Of a stretch of 64,000 bases of DNA, positions 51,833-61,139 are shown one piece after another. The stretch spans positions 124,001 through 188,000 of the forward strand of contig DASXZH010000021.1 in NCBI GenBank assembly GCA_036502005.1. The letters are read 5' to 3'. This stretch comes from DASXZH01 sp036502005 (GTDB taxonomy: Bacteria; Armatimonadota; Fimbriimonadia; Fimbriimonadales; Fimbriimonadaceae). Within the stretch, counting starts at the first letter, position 1. The number at the start of each line of letters is the position of its first letter. The notes beneath the pieces are model-generated. The model was not told the origin of the DNA and ran no database searches. It worked only from the letters and a program-made list of their open reading frames with translations. The translations under genes and the position numbers were made by a program.

Positions 51833-52591
51833 ATGCAGATAGAAGGAAAGGTATTTATCGTGACCGGAGCGTCATCCGGAATAGGGCTGGAAACGGCCAA
51901 AGCCATTACTGCCAAGGCTGGCAAAGTAGCCCTTCTTGCAAGAAGTACGCAGGCGATTGACGATCTTTCCAAGGAGCTTACGGGCAGCCTGGCAGTAACC
52001 TGCGACGTTACAGATTTCTCCGCGATCCGAGAAGCGGTGCAAACCGTGCATAGCCATTACGGCCAAATCGATGGCCTTATCAACAACGCCGGCCGCAGCT
52101 ACGCGGGGACAGTCGAGACGATTGAGCCCGAAGCATTTGATGAGATATTCCATCTGAATGTCCTCGCGCCGATCATCGCTATCCAGGCGGTTGTGCCGAT
52201 CATGCGCGCACAAGGCGGTGGCTGCATTGTTAACATTAACTCCGGAACTGCATTTATGGTCATCCCCAGCTACAGCGTGTATTCGTGCTCTAAGCGGGCG
52301 TTCCAGGGTTTTAGCATGGCAGCCCGCGAGGAGTTGGCGGGTGACAACATACTGGTCAGCCAAGTTTATCCGGCTGTAACGGCGACCAACTTTGGCGTAA
52401 ATCGGATGACAGCACCGAATGTTCAAGGCCCGCCGGCTAATTACGCGAGCGGCCAGCCCGCGAACGAGGTAGCGGACGTTGTGGTGGAAGCTATTGAGGG
52501 CGGAGGGGCGCACTACTACTGCAACGAGTTTATCGAGATGCTGGCCCACATGCCAGCGGTTGAGCAGGGCGTTCCCGGTGGTCACAGGTAA
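51833..52591 (+). CDS. Short-chain dehydrogenase/reductase
   Basis: 252-residue NAD(P)-dependent oxidoreductase. Rossmann motif TGASSGIG at about 11-18, NNAGRSYAG at about 83-91, catalytic Ser region INSGTAF and Tyr-x3-Lys as YSCSK (about 151-155). It is divergent from the arsR operon across the shared operator. Substrate unknown. Nothing clear lies between its stop and the ParE remnant. Confidence 0.92.
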   Translation: MQIEGKVFIVTGASSGIGLETAKAITAKAGKVALLARSTQAIDDLSKELTGSLAVTCDVTDFSAIREAVQTVHSHYGQIDGLINNAGRSYAGTVETIEPEAFDEIFHLNVLAPIIAIQAVVPIMRAQGGGCIVNINSGTAFMVIPSYSVYSCSKRAFQGFSMAAREELAGDNILVSQVYPAVTATNFGVNRMTAPNVQGPPANYASGQPANEVADVVVEAIEGGGAHYYCNEFIEMLAHMPAVEQGVPGGHR

Positions 52592-52709
52592 GTTTGGAGT
52601 GCGGTTAGCTTGTCATTGCCAGGAGCGCGTGCTGGAACGACGTTGCAATCTAACCGCAACCGCGCAAAAAATCAAAGGCTGCGGTCTTGGTCGTCAGTCA
52701 CTTACTGCC

Positions 52710-53033
52710 CTAAAGATGTTTCGGAAGGTCCATAGCTCCGTGCAAAATACGAGTAACGTAAATGCCGCCTTCGACTAGCCTAAAGGCAATGTAATGGCCA
52801 TGCTTAGCCTTCGACCATTTCACGAAGACCGCGCGTGCAGTTGGATGCCCAACAACCGCCCTACTCTTGATCTCGTCCTCTGCCGCTAGTCCAGCGGTGT
52901 TATGCAAGAGCTTGGCGTAATTCTATGCCTGACGCTCACCCCAATGAGTAGCAGTGTGGTCGTAAATGTCTGACAGATCTATTAGCGCAGGCAGGCTATA
53001 AATAACTACGCGCTTTGACTCGGGGGTAGCCAT
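52710..53033 (-). pseudogene. ParE/RelE-type toxin gene with an in-frame amber stop
   Basis: Reading from an ATG at 53031-53033 gives MATPESKRVVIYSLPALIDL and ends HGAMDLPKHL, a full ParE-like frame of 107 codons. Codon 37 (52923-52925) is TAG. The C-terminal part, HYIAFRLVEGGIYVTRILHG, is typical of ParE toxins. The start overlaps the antitoxin gene by 28 bp, as expected for a coupled pair. Loss of function by point mutation is the simple reading; a sequencing error or suppressor tRNA cannot be excluded. Confidence 0.8.
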
Positions 53034-53188
53034 GCTCTGACTTTCGCTCGAGCGTGTTCCATTACCTGTTCAAAAGTGAAGCCCTCTCCACGCTCGAAGC
53101 TTTCATCACCTTCCTTGAGCATCTCCATTTGCTCAGGACTTAGCTTTAAGGGTTCCTCGTCTGGGCTATGATCGCTTTGATTATCCAT
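53006..53188 (-). CDS. ParD-like antitoxin
   Basis: 60 residues, acidic. LKLSPEQMEMLKEGDESFER and GFTFEQVMEHARAKVRAWL resemble the addiction-module antidotes found next to ParE. The gene is intact, and its end overlaps the broken toxin. Antitoxins of this kind usually repress their own promoter; no operator is evident. Confidence 0.75.
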   Translation of the reverse strand: MDNQSDHSPDEEPLKLSPEQMEMLKEGDESFERGEGFTFEQVMEHARAKVRAWLPPSQSA

Positions 53189-53232
53189 GGAGCTATCGTC
53201 TACTTTCTAAAATCTACTTACTCCGTTCTTCC

Positions 53233-53439
53233 CTACTCCGGAATATCTTCAGGACGAACCTCGGACGAATCCTTATTCTCTTCCTGGATCTGTTCGTAGA
53301 TCTCTTTACGATGAACGGACACGTTTTTGGGCGCACGTATCCCGATACGAACTTGTTCGCCTCTCACCTCAAGCACCACGACTTCGATCTCGTCGCCAAT
53401 GATGATGCTTTGGTGAACTTTTCTTGTAAGTACAAGCAT
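53233..53439 (-). CDS. csrA: Carbon storage/translation regulator CsrA
   Basis: RNA-binding dimer that blocks ribosome binding at GGA motifs. 68 residues: MLVLTRKVHQSIIIGDEIEV (first strand and RNA contacts including Arg-6) and VRIGIRAPKNVSVHRKEIYE with the conserved Arg-44 region. GGCGGA precedes the ATG. Directly downstream of fliW, which encodes its antagonist, as in Bacillus: free FliW binds CsrA until flagellin accumulates. Confidence 0.97.
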   Translation of the reverse strand: MLVLTRKVHQSIIIGDEIEVVVLEVRGEQVRIGIRAPKNVSVHRKEIYEQIQEENKDSSEVRPEDIPE

Positions 53440-53508
53440 CCGTTTCCGCCCTCCGTAGCCTACGGCGAAAATGGACGAATTACAGTTTCATTAACACAAA
53501 AAAGCGTG

Positions 53509-53967
53509 TTAGGCCGCTTGTCTTTCGCCCGCTCGGTCCGCCGTTTGGAACACCCGATGCTTTATAGTATACGCATGGTCGTCCAAAACAATCTGTTTTG
53601 CACGCCTAGATACCGCATTTATTACGATTGGGGCGCTTAAATTGAGCGTCATTTCCTCTGGCTGGCCGTGTGGGATGCAAACTGTGGTGTACAACAGCCT
53701 AGGAGTATCCTCTTCCAAATCGAGGGATTTTACGACGGATTCGTCAACTCTGGGGTCGTAACCGGAAATATAAACCGAAGGATCGGTGATAAGAAAAGCC
53801 CAAGCAGGTGCCTCGATGGACTGGAACCAACGAAAAGGCGAATCCGCTTTTGGATTCACAAGCACGAAGTGCTTTAGGTTTGCGAATCCAATCAACCCTT
53901 CCGGAAGTTGGATGACATCCTCGGTCGTGTACTCAATATTGCCGAAACGGGTTCCTTCGATATTCAT
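53509..53967 (-). CDS. fliW: Flagellar assembly factor FliW
   Basis: 152 residues. Binds flagellin or CsrA, releasing repression of flagellin mRNA. Typical segments are GNIEYTTEDVIQLPEGLIGF (about 8-27) and NPKADSPFRWFQSIE, with ETDP-type TDPSVYISGY in the middle. It follows flgL and precedes csrA, the conserved order of the partner-switch module. Confidence 0.95.
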   Translation of the reverse strand: MNIEGTRFGNIEYTTEDVIQLPEGLIGFANLKHFVLVNPKADSPFRWFQSIEAPAWAFLITDPSVYISGYDPRVDESVVKSLDLEEDTPRLLYTTVCIPHGQPEEMTLNLSAPIVINAVSRRAKQIVLDDHAYTIKHRVFQTADRAGERQAA

Positions 53968-53976
53968 GATAAGTTC

Positions 53977-54858
53977 TTAGCTTAGAAAGTCAACAAGGCT
54001 GTATTTAGAAGCCTGAGCGGTCGATTCTAAGGCAGCTTGGTAGGCGTTTTGTGCCTGGGTCATATTCACAATGGCGGTCGCCATGTCGGCATCCACCACG
54101 TTTGAAATGCTTGCCGTTAAGTTCGTCGATCGAGCAGTGTTGGCCGTGGTTAGGTTGGTCACCGTATCGATCTGAGCGCCGAACTGTCCGTTTAAATCGG
54201 AAACATTGGCAATGGAAGATTTGATATTGGCAATATCCGTATTGCTGATCTTTGAAAAGCTTCCGCTTTGAAGATCGGTCTTGAGGCTCTCAAGTTGGTT
54301 GTAAATATCCGTAAAGAGTGGGTTGCCCGGCTGATTCACCGTCATCTTTTGGCCAGGCGACACTTCAACCGAAATGTTGTTAGAATCGCCCGAGTAAGTC
54401 AGCGTTCCATTCGCAGCCGAAAAGGGCTGGGTGTCAGTCTGCTGGCCCGCAAAAATGCATTGTCCAGTTGAGTTCTGGGTATTTCCAACGTTGACCAGGC
54501 TGGACTGGATATCCGAGATCTGGCTGGCAAGGTTGTTTAGCGCGGCCGAACTGGTGGTGCTGTTTGCACCTTGCACACCGATTTGGTAAGCCTGATTGAG
54601 CAGGTTGGTGATCGAAGTCATCGAAGCTTCGTTATTGCTCAGGTAATCCTTTGCCGTGCTCAGATTGCTGTTGAATTGGCTGATCTGAGACTGCAGCGCG
54701 GTCATCGTGAGAGCTGACATGGTTCCACCAGGATTATCGCTCGCCTGGTTGATCTGTTTGCCGGTGGAAACGACTTGCTGGGCCTGCGTATAGGCCGACG
54801 TCGTGTTATCTATGTCTGCCGTATACAGTTGATATTCGTAGTTTGTGCTAACTCTCAT
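53977..54858 (-). CDS. flgL: Flagellar hook-filament junction protein FlgL
   Basis: 293 residues, HAP3, joins hook to filament. N-terminal D0/D1 helix TAYTQAQ-type segment with VSTGKQINQASDNPGGTMSA, and C-terminal helix ATAIVNMTQAQNAYQAALES, as in flagellin-like proteins. ATG at 54858, 18 bases after the flgK stop, with AGGT upstream. Confidence 0.93.
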   Translation of the reverse strand: MRVSTNYEYQLYTADIDNTTSAYTQAQQVVSTGKQINQASDNPGGTMSALTMTALQSQISQFNSNLSTAKDYLSNNEASMTSITNLLNQAYQIGVQGANSTTSSAALNNLASQISDIQSSLVNVGNTQNSTGQCIFAGQQTDTQPFSAANGTLTYSGDSNNISVEVSPGQKMTVNQPGNPLFTDIYNQLESLKTDLQSGSFSKISNTDIANIKSSIANVSDLNGQFGAQIDTVTNLTTANTARSTNLTASISNVVDADMATAIVNMTQAQNAYQAALESTAQASKYSLVDFLS

Positions 54859-54876
54859 GGTTCATACCTAGCAAAA

Positions 54877-56253
54877 TTACTGAATGCTCTGAATTAAATC
54901 TTCGGTTGATGTGTCGATAACTGACAGTGCTTTAGCAGCAGATTCATATCCATGTTGATATTGCAGCATGTTTGTCATCTCTTCATCAATGTTGACCCCA
55001 CTAATGCTTTGCTGCTGAGCCTGGATCTGCGATACCACCGCAGTCTGCGTAGAACTTGAGTTGGTCGCGTTTTGAACATCGGTTCCGACGCCGCCAATGA
55101 AGTTCGTGTAGTACGTGCTGAATGATTGCGAACCAAGCGCCGAGATACTCGTCGTGTTAAGGTTCGCAATCGACTGAGCCATGGCGCCATCTCCTGCGTT
55201 CCCGGAAGTTCCGGAAAGGATCGCTCCGGAGTTCGCAGCAATCGCAGCCGTAAGCTGGAAGCCAGCCGCTCCGCCGGGCGGATTCGACGCTTGAAAGAAG
55301 TCTTGCCCTGTTGCGCCTTTTGCCGTCTTTCCAGTCGAATAAACGGCGTTAACCTGGGTTGTCAGATTGTTCGCCAACGTGTCTAACTGACCTTCATAGC
55401 TTGAGATCTTGCTGGCCGCCTGGGCAAGGCCTGCAAGCGCTCCCCCTTGAATAGAAACTGAGGTTGAGCCGCTTGTAAAGGTTAACGTGCCTGGCGTGTT
55501 TGTTTGAGGGAATTTTGTCGCCCCGTTTACGCCGACCAAGTTTAAGCCGTTGGTATAAACATTTACCGAGCCGTTCGGATTTGTCGAAGTCTGGATATCG
55601 ACAAGGCCGCTAAGCTGTTGGAGATCCTGCGCTCGCGTGTCCAAAAGGCTGTTTGGGCTGCCGCCTTCGGCGGTTTGGGTGGCTATCTGCGTATTCAGAC
55701 TAGCGATAGAACTCGTCAGTTGGTCGATCTGGTTAAATGTCGACGTCATCTGAGAGCTCGTTTGCTCCGCTTGCTGCTGCAATCCCGCGTAAGTGCTTTG
55801 TACACGGTCCGTTAAGGTCGAAGCAGCCTGCTGTACGGCCAGTTGAGCACTCGCCGAACTCGGGCTTGCGGCCAAGGATGAGAAAGCGTTAAAGAATCCG
55901 CTCAACGCATCCGAAATGCCACCGCTGTTCGGTTCTGGGAACAAGCCCTGCACCGACGACAGCGAGTTGGCCAACTGTTGATATTGGCCAAGGCCCGATT
56001 GAGCATTATTCATGCTCGAATCCAAGAGAACGCTTCGGATTTGCGAGATCGACTGAATCGTAACGCCGCTTCCAATCTGATACGGGCTTGTGCCGTAAAA
56101 GGTGGTCGGGTCAGATTCACCAAAGTTAACGGTTTCTCTCGTATATCCAGCGGTGTTGACGTTGGCAATGTTATTGCCGGTGACGTCCAACGCCGTTTGG
56201 AAGCCCTGAAGGGCCGTGTTCATGATGTTATAGCCGCTTGATAAACTAGGCAT
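54877..56253 (-). CDS. flgK: Flagellar hook-associated protein FlgK
   Basis: 458 residues, HAP1. N-terminus SGYNIMNTALQGFQTALDVT followed by GNNIANVNTAGYTRETVNF is the family signature; the C-terminus (GVNIDEEMTNMLQYQHGYES) matches the flagellar rod/hook C-terminal motif. Shorter than the enteric protein. ATG at 56253, two bases after flgN. Confidence 0.95.
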   Translation of the reverse strand: MPSLSSGYNIMNTALQGFQTALDVTGNNIANVNTAGYTRETVNFGESDPTTFYGTSPYQIGSGVTIQSISQIRSVLLDSSMNNAQSGLGQYQQLANSLSSVQGLFPEPNSGGISDALSGFFNAFSSLAASPSSASAQLAVQQAASTLTDRVQSTYAGLQQQAEQTSSQMTSTFNQIDQLTSSIASLNTQIATQTAEGGSPNSLLDTRAQDLQQLSGLVDIQTSTNPNGSVNVYTNGLNLVGVNGATKFPQTNTPGTLTFTSGSTSVSIQGGALAGLAQAASKISSYEGQLDTLANNLTTQVNAVYSTGKTAKGATGQDFFQASNPPGGAAGFQLTAAIAANSGAILSGTSGNAGDGAMAQSIANLNTTSISALGSQSFSTYYTNFIGGVGTDVQNATNSSSTQTAVVSQIQAQQQSISGVNIDEEMTNMLQYQHGYESAAKALSVIDTSTEDLIQSIQ

Positions 56254-56255
56254 TT

Positions 56256-56726
56256 TTACGCCGCCTGATCGATGAGGATCGCTGCTCTTACGGGCCTATT
56301 AAAGGGACCCTGGTTATCACCGGCCGCACGCGCCATCATAGTGAGCGTTCCGCCGATAAAGGACATCTCGTTGTTAATAAGGGCCTGGTTCTTGTCAATC
56401 ACAGCTTGAACGTTCCTAGCTGCCACCACGACTCTGTTTGCTACCGCTTGCAGTTGCTGAGCTTCGGCCTTTTCAAGCACGCGCACCAAACCTCGAAGGT
56501 GAGGCTCTGTGCCCAACTCTTCGGCCAGCTTCTTAGCGCACGTCGCAGCACTGTCATCGATTTTCTTCATAAGGAGGGTCATCTGATCAAGCTCGGGCTG
56601 GATCCGCTCTACGCGCTGCACATCTCGCAATGTCAGGGCAGCCGTCTGTTCGTGAAGCGAGCGGAGTAAGCGCTCAGATGTGCTGAGCCAATCCCACCAA
56701 AGCTTCTGTATTTCTCTTGTTTGCAT
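56256..56726 (-). CDS. flgN: FlgN-like export chaperone
   Basis: 156 residues, helical. WDWLSTSERLLRSLHEQTAA then long amphipathic helices and a C-terminal Arg-rich end fit the FlgN family that chaperones FlgK and FlgL. Position between flgJ and flgK supports this. Its first base overlaps the flgJ-like gene by one base. Confidence 0.8.
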   Translation of the reverse strand: MQTREIQKLWWDWLSTSERLLRSLHEQTAALTLRDVQRVERIQPELDQMTLLMKKIDDSAATCAKKLAEELGTEPHLRGLVRVLEKAEAQQLQAVANRVVVAARNVQAVIDKNQALINNEMSFIGGTLTMMARAAGDNQGPFNRPVRAAILIDQAA

Positions 56727-57070
56727 TATTTCTCCTGGGAGTTTTTATCTTCTTTCTGCGAGCTATTTGCCCGCAATCTGATCTGGGCCTCGAACTGTGA
56801 AACGATTCGAGGCGAAAGCTGTTTGTAGAGCATGTTCGAGATGCCGAGCGATCCCCGGCCACCGATGGACTTCGAAAGTTCTTGGTTCATCATGTCCTGG
56901 TAGATCCCGGCGCTCGTTCCTTTGCCGAACATATTGGTCCCCTTTTGCATCTCTGTAAGCAGGTCTTTTACAAAGACCGACTCCAGGCTATCGGTTGCCT
57001 TTTTGAGCTGCTGAAGCTGAGGCTTTGCGGCTGCTTCGGCTTGGGCTTTAATCGGGTTTATTTCGCTCAT
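56726..57070 (-). CDS. flgJ: FlgJ rod-binding domain protein
   Basis: 114 residues: only the N-terminal rod-binding domain of FlgJ (LKKATDSLESVFVKDLLTEM, about 22-41, and GIYQDMMNQELSKSIGGRG). The muramidase domain of enteric FlgJ is absent, so another enzyme must open the peptidoglycan. It overlaps flgI by four bases. Confidence 0.88.
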   Translation of the reverse strand: MSEINPIKAQAEAAAKPQLQQLKKATDSLESVFVKDLLTEMQKGTNMFGKGTSAGIYQDMMNQELSKSIGGRGSLGISNMLYKQLSPRIVSQFEAQIRLRANSSQKEDKNSQEK

Positions 57071-58314
57071 TGGATGATTAGGGTTGCCTTTAGCGCGCCT
57101 TGGTCGCGTAGCGCTTCAAGAATGGCGATGATGTCGGTGGCGCTGATTTTAAGAGCGCCAAAAATCATGGCGAGGTCTGCCACGCTGGTCGTTGGCCCCA
57201 TTTCGGTCACCTGGGCAGCCGGTTCCTTTGCGTCGACGGTAGCCTGTGGAGCGGCGACCGTTTGCCCTCCCGTCAAAGGCGACGGCTGACTGATAATCAG
57301 TTGCTCCGAAATACGTACCGTCAAGCTTCCTTTAGCGACCACGGCCGGGCCTATGCGAACGTTTCCGCCCATAACCACCGTGCCCGTGTTCTCGCTAATG
57401 ACAACCGTGGCTGGCGTATCTGCGCTGAAATGGACCGCCTCGATCTCGCTCATCGCTTGCACTTGGCTAACTCCTGGTGGAAGCGTGAGTGCGATCGTGC
57501 CGGCATCGATCGGCGTGGCCTGGTACTCAGAATGCTCTCGATTGACCTGGTCTGCCAGTCTCTGGCAGGTCGTGAAATCTTGCTGGTTTAGCTGAAGGTA
57601 CATTTTGCCGCTAAACACGAGTTGGGTATCCACCCCCTGGATTACGATGCCCATTTCCGGAAGGCGGCCCGCTGTGGTGTGATTCTTCTGAACCGAACTG
57701 CCTGCGCGAGAAACATTGAATCCGCCAATGCTGATCGGACCCATGCCGACAACGTAAGCCGGGCCCTTGTGGCCCTGGGGACCGTAAAGCTGGGTTCGAA
57801 GCAGGTATCCGCCCTGAAGGCTGGTCGCGTCACCAACGGACTGAACATTAATGTCAATCCTGTTGCCGGGCGAAGAGAATGCTGGAAGTTCTGCCGTAAC
57901 CATAACCACGGCCACGTTTTTGGGGTTTAACTGGCCCGCGTTCAGAACGGTTTCGTCGTTCATGACGTTGGCGAGTAGCTGAGCCGTGAAAGGCGTGTTC
58001 TGCGTGTCGCCAGTGCCGTTCAGACCCACAACTAACCCGATGTTTTCGAGTTGGTTGCTCGTAACGCCCTTAAAGCGCGCCACGTCCTTAACTCGCACAT
58101 CGATTCCCTCTTCTTCCGATCGAACGATTCGCTGGAGCTTAGCCTGCTCTTTGCGCCGGTTTTCCCGTTCCTGGTCAACACTCACCTTGACATTAGGCGT
58201 TGCCGCCGGAACAAGAGCGGGAGTGTTCTGGGTTCCAGTCGGGGTGACCGGCTGCTGAGCCGGAGCCACCTGGACCAGCAAGAGGAAGGCTAGAAATAGG
58301 GTTGTTTTCTTCAT
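57067..58314 (-). CDS. flgI: Flagellar P-ring protein FlgI
   Basis: 415 residues, signal peptide (KKTTLFLAFLLLVQVAPAQ) then the family blocks VKDVARFKGVTSNQLENIGL (about 55-74) and GLNGTGDTQNTPFTAQLLAN. The C-terminus ends GALKATLIIQ, as in other FlgI. Assembles in the periplasm around the rod. Confidence 0.96.
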   Translation of the reverse strand: MKKTTLFLAFLLLVQVAPAQQPVTPTGTQNTPALVPAATPNVKVSVDQERENRRKEQAKLQRIVRSEEEGIDVRVKDVARFKGVTSNQLENIGLVVGLNGTGDTQNTPFTAQLLANVMNDETVLNAGQLNPKNVAVVMVTAELPAFSSPGNRIDINVQSVGDATSLQGGYLLRTQLYGPQGHKGPAYVVGMGPISIGGFNVSRAGSSVQKNHTTAGRLPEMGIVIQGVDTQLVFSGKMYLQLNQQDFTTCQRLADQVNREHSEYQATPIDAGTIALTLPPGVSQVQAMSEIEAVHFSADTPATVVISENTGTVVMGGNVRIGPAVVAKGSLTVRISEQLIISQPSPLTGGQTVAAPQATVDAKEPAAQVTEMGPTTSVADLAMIFGALKISATDIIAILEALRDQGALKATLIIQ

Positions 58315-58323
58315 GGGTTATTC

Positions 58324-58938
58324 CTAGAACAGCCAATCGAGCATTCGAACAAGCAACCCTTTTCGCTGACGATCACTGATCTGGCCCTTACCCGCTGCCT
58401 TGATAGAGGCATTTGCCATTTGGGAACTGAAGATCGTGTTCGTGGGCGTGATGTCTTCGCGGCGAATGATTCCACTCAATCTGATCGTTTGCGTGTCCTT
58501 GTTGTAAACGATGTCCCGAGTGCCCTCAATGAGCATGGTGCCGTTGGGAAACACCTTCTTTACCACCGCGCTAACGGTTCCAGTAAAGCTTCCGGCCTGG
58601 GTTGTGGCACCCGTTCCAGTGGAAGTCTGCGCATCTCCTACGCCGAGGCCAGGAATGAGATTGCCGAGAACTGGTCCGATGCCTTTGTTAATCGAAGCAG
58701 AATCGGCCCTTGTTGTCGTCGTCGTGGCATTAAAACTTGCGGCCGTTGACTCCGTAATAATCACGGTGATAAGGTCGCCTTCTTTGCACGCGGTTACGTC
58801 GTGAAGCGTGTCGCCCCCATTCGAGCCGCTGCCATATAACGAGCCCGGGTTTTGCTGGTTAAGCGACGTTGTCGTCGCTTGTTGACAAAATGCTACGGCC
58901 GACAGGGCGCACAAGGCGAGAATCAATCCTAGTTTCAT
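58324..58938 (-). CDS. flgH: Flagellar L-ring protein FlgH
   Basis: 204 residues. Signal peptide without a typical lipobox (LILALCALSAVAFCQ contains a Cys at the possible cleavage site). Conserved features are AFKEGDLITVIITESTAA-like EGDLITVIITESTAASFNA (about 54-72) and the C-terminal RLSGIIRREDITPTNTIFS. Forms the outer-membrane ring; indicates a didermic envelope. Confidence 0.93.
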   Translation of the reverse strand: MKLGLILALCALSAVAFCQQATTTSLNQQNPGSLYGSGSNGGDTLHDVTACKEGDLITVIITESTAASFNATTTTTRADSASINKGIGPVLGNLIPGLGVGDAQTSTGTGATTQAGSFTGTVSAVVKKVFPNGTMLIEGTRDIVYNKDTQTIRLSGIIRREDITPTNTIFSSQMANASIKAAGKGQISDRQRKGLLVRMLDWLF

Positions 58939-60209
58939 AACCGAACCTCCACTGTTCCGGGGCCCGTGACGATTCCGGTGTGGAACGTCTTTACGGGCGG
59001 ATTTCCTGTTTGCACTTCCACCTGAATGCTCTGGCCCATTCGGCCGCCGCTTCGTGCGACGCCGGGAACTTCAACCTGGGCTCTTCCCGCGATGATAACC
59101 ACCTTAATGGCGGCACCAACCTGCACGGGTGGAACGTTGTCTTTAAGCTTTAAATGCACGGTTCTTGAGTTGAATCTTGTCCCATCGATGTAAATGGCGA
59201 CGATCACGGAGGCGTTGCCGGAATCTACTCCGGTCATCTCCTCAGTCCTGAGTTCTAGCTTTCCGCTGGGGACCTCAAGATCGGCAAAACTGTCGCTGCA
59301 TTGCCACGTGCCGCTGATCGAGCTGTTGTTGCTCATGATTTCCTTGATCGCGGTCACGACAAAGTCCGAGTTTGGTATTGTCTGGCCCTTTCTGCGGATA
59401 TCCGCGCCGGCCGGTACGTCGATGCTGAAAATCTCTGGTTTAAGCCCGGCAAACCGCATTCGGATCATGATCCGGGTTCGGTCGATGACCCGCTTCACGC
59501 CGGTCGGAGGAGTATCGCCCAAGTCAACCTTTTGCAGTTGAGCTACAAGAGCGGGATCACCATCGATCTGTGCAACTTGCCCGAGAAGGATATGGTCGCC
59601 TTCGACTACGGAATGCTGCTGCACCGTGATTTCTGCTGTGCCTCTTGTCATCGTCGCGCTCTTAACGGCGGTGGGTTTTGGCTGCGTGCTCTCCGTGATC
59701 TTGGTTGCGACCGAATCGGGGATGACATAGCTTTTTGCAGGCGCTGCGGGGGCTGCGGGGGCTGCGGCTTCGGGCTTGATCGTCACCTTCATGGCCGGAA
59801 TATCGAAGCCGGCCACTTGACGAATAACGCCAAACATCTCGTCGCCCGGCGTTCCCAAATGGGGCTTATCGTCGGCGGTGAGAACCACGTCCACCTTCTG
59901 GAACGCCTCGGTCTCAGGGAACTGAGCTAAAACCAGTTGGCCCGCCTTCACCTTGCTGCCGTTGAAAACGGCGAAGACATTGCCTTCCAGGTCCACATCT
60001 ATGCTCGTTGCCGCGCCCATCTGGATGCTCGGCAGGACGCAATCTCCAGCCGAATCGGCCAGCTTGCCATCCACGATTTGCAATGCGGTTTCTTTCGCGT
60101 AAACAGCCCGGCCATCGCGGACAAACCGCAGATAACCGTCGCCATCGACTCGCACCTTGAAGGAGGGGCCAGCGGCGCAGAGAGTTGCTAAAACTAGAGC
60201 TTTGATCAT
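58935..60209 (-). CDS. flgA: Flagellar P-ring chaperone FlgA, extended form
   Basis: 424 residues, much longer than the usual 210-240. The C-terminal 220 residues match FlgA: an SAF-like part (GDHILLGQVAQIDGD) and the chaperone end (VQVGAAIKVVIIAGRAQVEV then MGQSIQVEVQTGNPPVKTF). The first 190 residues after the signal sequence (about 20-200) are an extra domain with beta strands and an Ala/Pro linker (PEAAAPAAPAAPAKS). ATG overlaps flgG transcription by close spacing; the stop overlaps flgH by four bases. Confidence 0.9.
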   Translation of the reverse strand: MIKALVLATLCAAGPSFKVRVDGDGYLRFVRDGRAVYAKETALQIVDGKLADSAGDCVLPSIQMGAATSIDVDLEGNVFAVFNGSKVKAGQLVLAQFPETEAFQKVDVVLTADDKPHLGTPGDEMFGVIRQVAGFDIPAMKVTIKPEAAAPAAPAAPAKSYVIPDSVATKITESTQPKPTAVKSATMTRGTAEITVQQHSVVEGDHILLGQVAQIDGDPALVAQLQKVDLGDTPPTGVKRVIDRTRIMIRMRFAGLKPEIFSIDVPAGADIRRKGQTIPNSDFVVTAIKEIMSNNSSISGTWQCSDSFADLEVPSGKLELRTEEMTGVDSGNASVIVAIYIDGTRFNSRTVHLKLKDNVPPVQVGAAIKVVIIAGRAQVEVPGVARSGGRMGQSIQVEVQTGNPPVKTFHTGIVTGPGTVEVRL

Positions 60210-60222
60210 AAGAAATATCCGT

Positions 60223-61014
60223 TTACTGTGGCTTCATCGAGTTCAAGACACTGAGCATGTCGTCCGCGGTCTGAACCGCCTTGGAGTTGATTTCGTAGGC
60301 CCTCTGCGCAGTGATCATGTTCACCATCTCGGTTACGATTTGAACGTTGGAGCCTTCCACGAATCCCGATTGGATCTGGCCCGAACCGTTCTCGCCGGGA
60401 TCGACGTCAACTGGATCTCCGCTTGCTCCGCCAGGGGTGTAAAGATTTTGGCCCACCCGTGTAAGTCCGCCCGGGTTCGCAAACAGGGTTACTTTCAGTG
60501 TTCCAAGGGTCTGAGGCTGGTTTTGACCAGGCACTTGGCAGCTTACGATTCCATTTTGGGAAACTGTGACCTGGGTTGATCCAGCAGGGATCGTAATGTT
60601 GGGAACGACGAGATAGCCGTCATTGGTAACCAGCTCACCGCTGGAGTTCGTTTTAAAGGAGCCGTCCCGAGTGTAGGCATTGGTGCCGTTCGGAAGCTCA
60701 ATCTTAAAGAATCCCTCGCCCGTGATGGCAAGATCCGTCGGGTTGTTGGTGGATTGCAGTGCACCACTAGAGAAGTCGGTCGAGGTGGAAGCAAACTGGG
60801 TTCCTAGACCGATCTGCATAGCAACCGGCTGGGCAACATTCGAGCCCGAAGAGGCGCCCGAAAGTCGGTATGTTTGATATATCAGGTCCTGAAAATCGGC
60901 ACGCTGGGCTTTAAAGCCCGTCGTGTTTACGTTTGCCAGGTTGTTCGAGATCGTATCTAAATTTAGCTGCTGGGCCACCATACCGGTGCCGGCAGTGTTC
61001 AATGATCGCATCAT
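60223..61014 (-). CDS. flgG: Flagellar distal rod protein FlgG
   Basis: 263 residues, the expected length. N-terminus MMRSLNTAGTGMVAQQLNLD with NLANVNTTGFKAQRADFQDL and C-terminus VNMITAQRAYEINSKAVQTA are diagnostic for FlgG. The first or second ATG could be used. AGGAG lies about 12 bases upstream. Confidence 0.96.
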   Translation of the reverse strand: MMRSLNTAGTGMVAQQLNLDTISNNLANVNTTGFKAQRADFQDLIYQTYRLSGASSGSNVAQPVAMQIGLGTQFASTSTDFSSGALQSTNNPTDLAITGEGFFKIELPNGTNAYTRDGSFKTNSSGELVTNDGYLVVPNITIPAGSTQVTVSQNGIVSCQVPGQNQPQTLGTLKVTLFANPGGLTRVGQNLYTPGGASGDPVDVDPGENGSGQIQSGFVEGSNVQIVTEMVNMITAQRAYEINSKAVQTADDMLSVLNSMKPQ

Positions 61015-61139
61015 GTGCGGCGTTTTCTCCTGTTTTTCGTATCAGGTGCACGCCTTCCTTGAGCGGAACCGGCGCGCAGTCCGTCGCGCCGCGATTTTCA
61101 GCTTCCAGGGCCTAGACCCCAGTCCAGCTTGTTTTTGCT

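Noticed and set aside
52604..52670. Inverted repeat TGCGGTTAG/CTAACCGCA after the SDR gene as a terminator
   Set aside because: The loop is over 40 bases and no U-tract follows.
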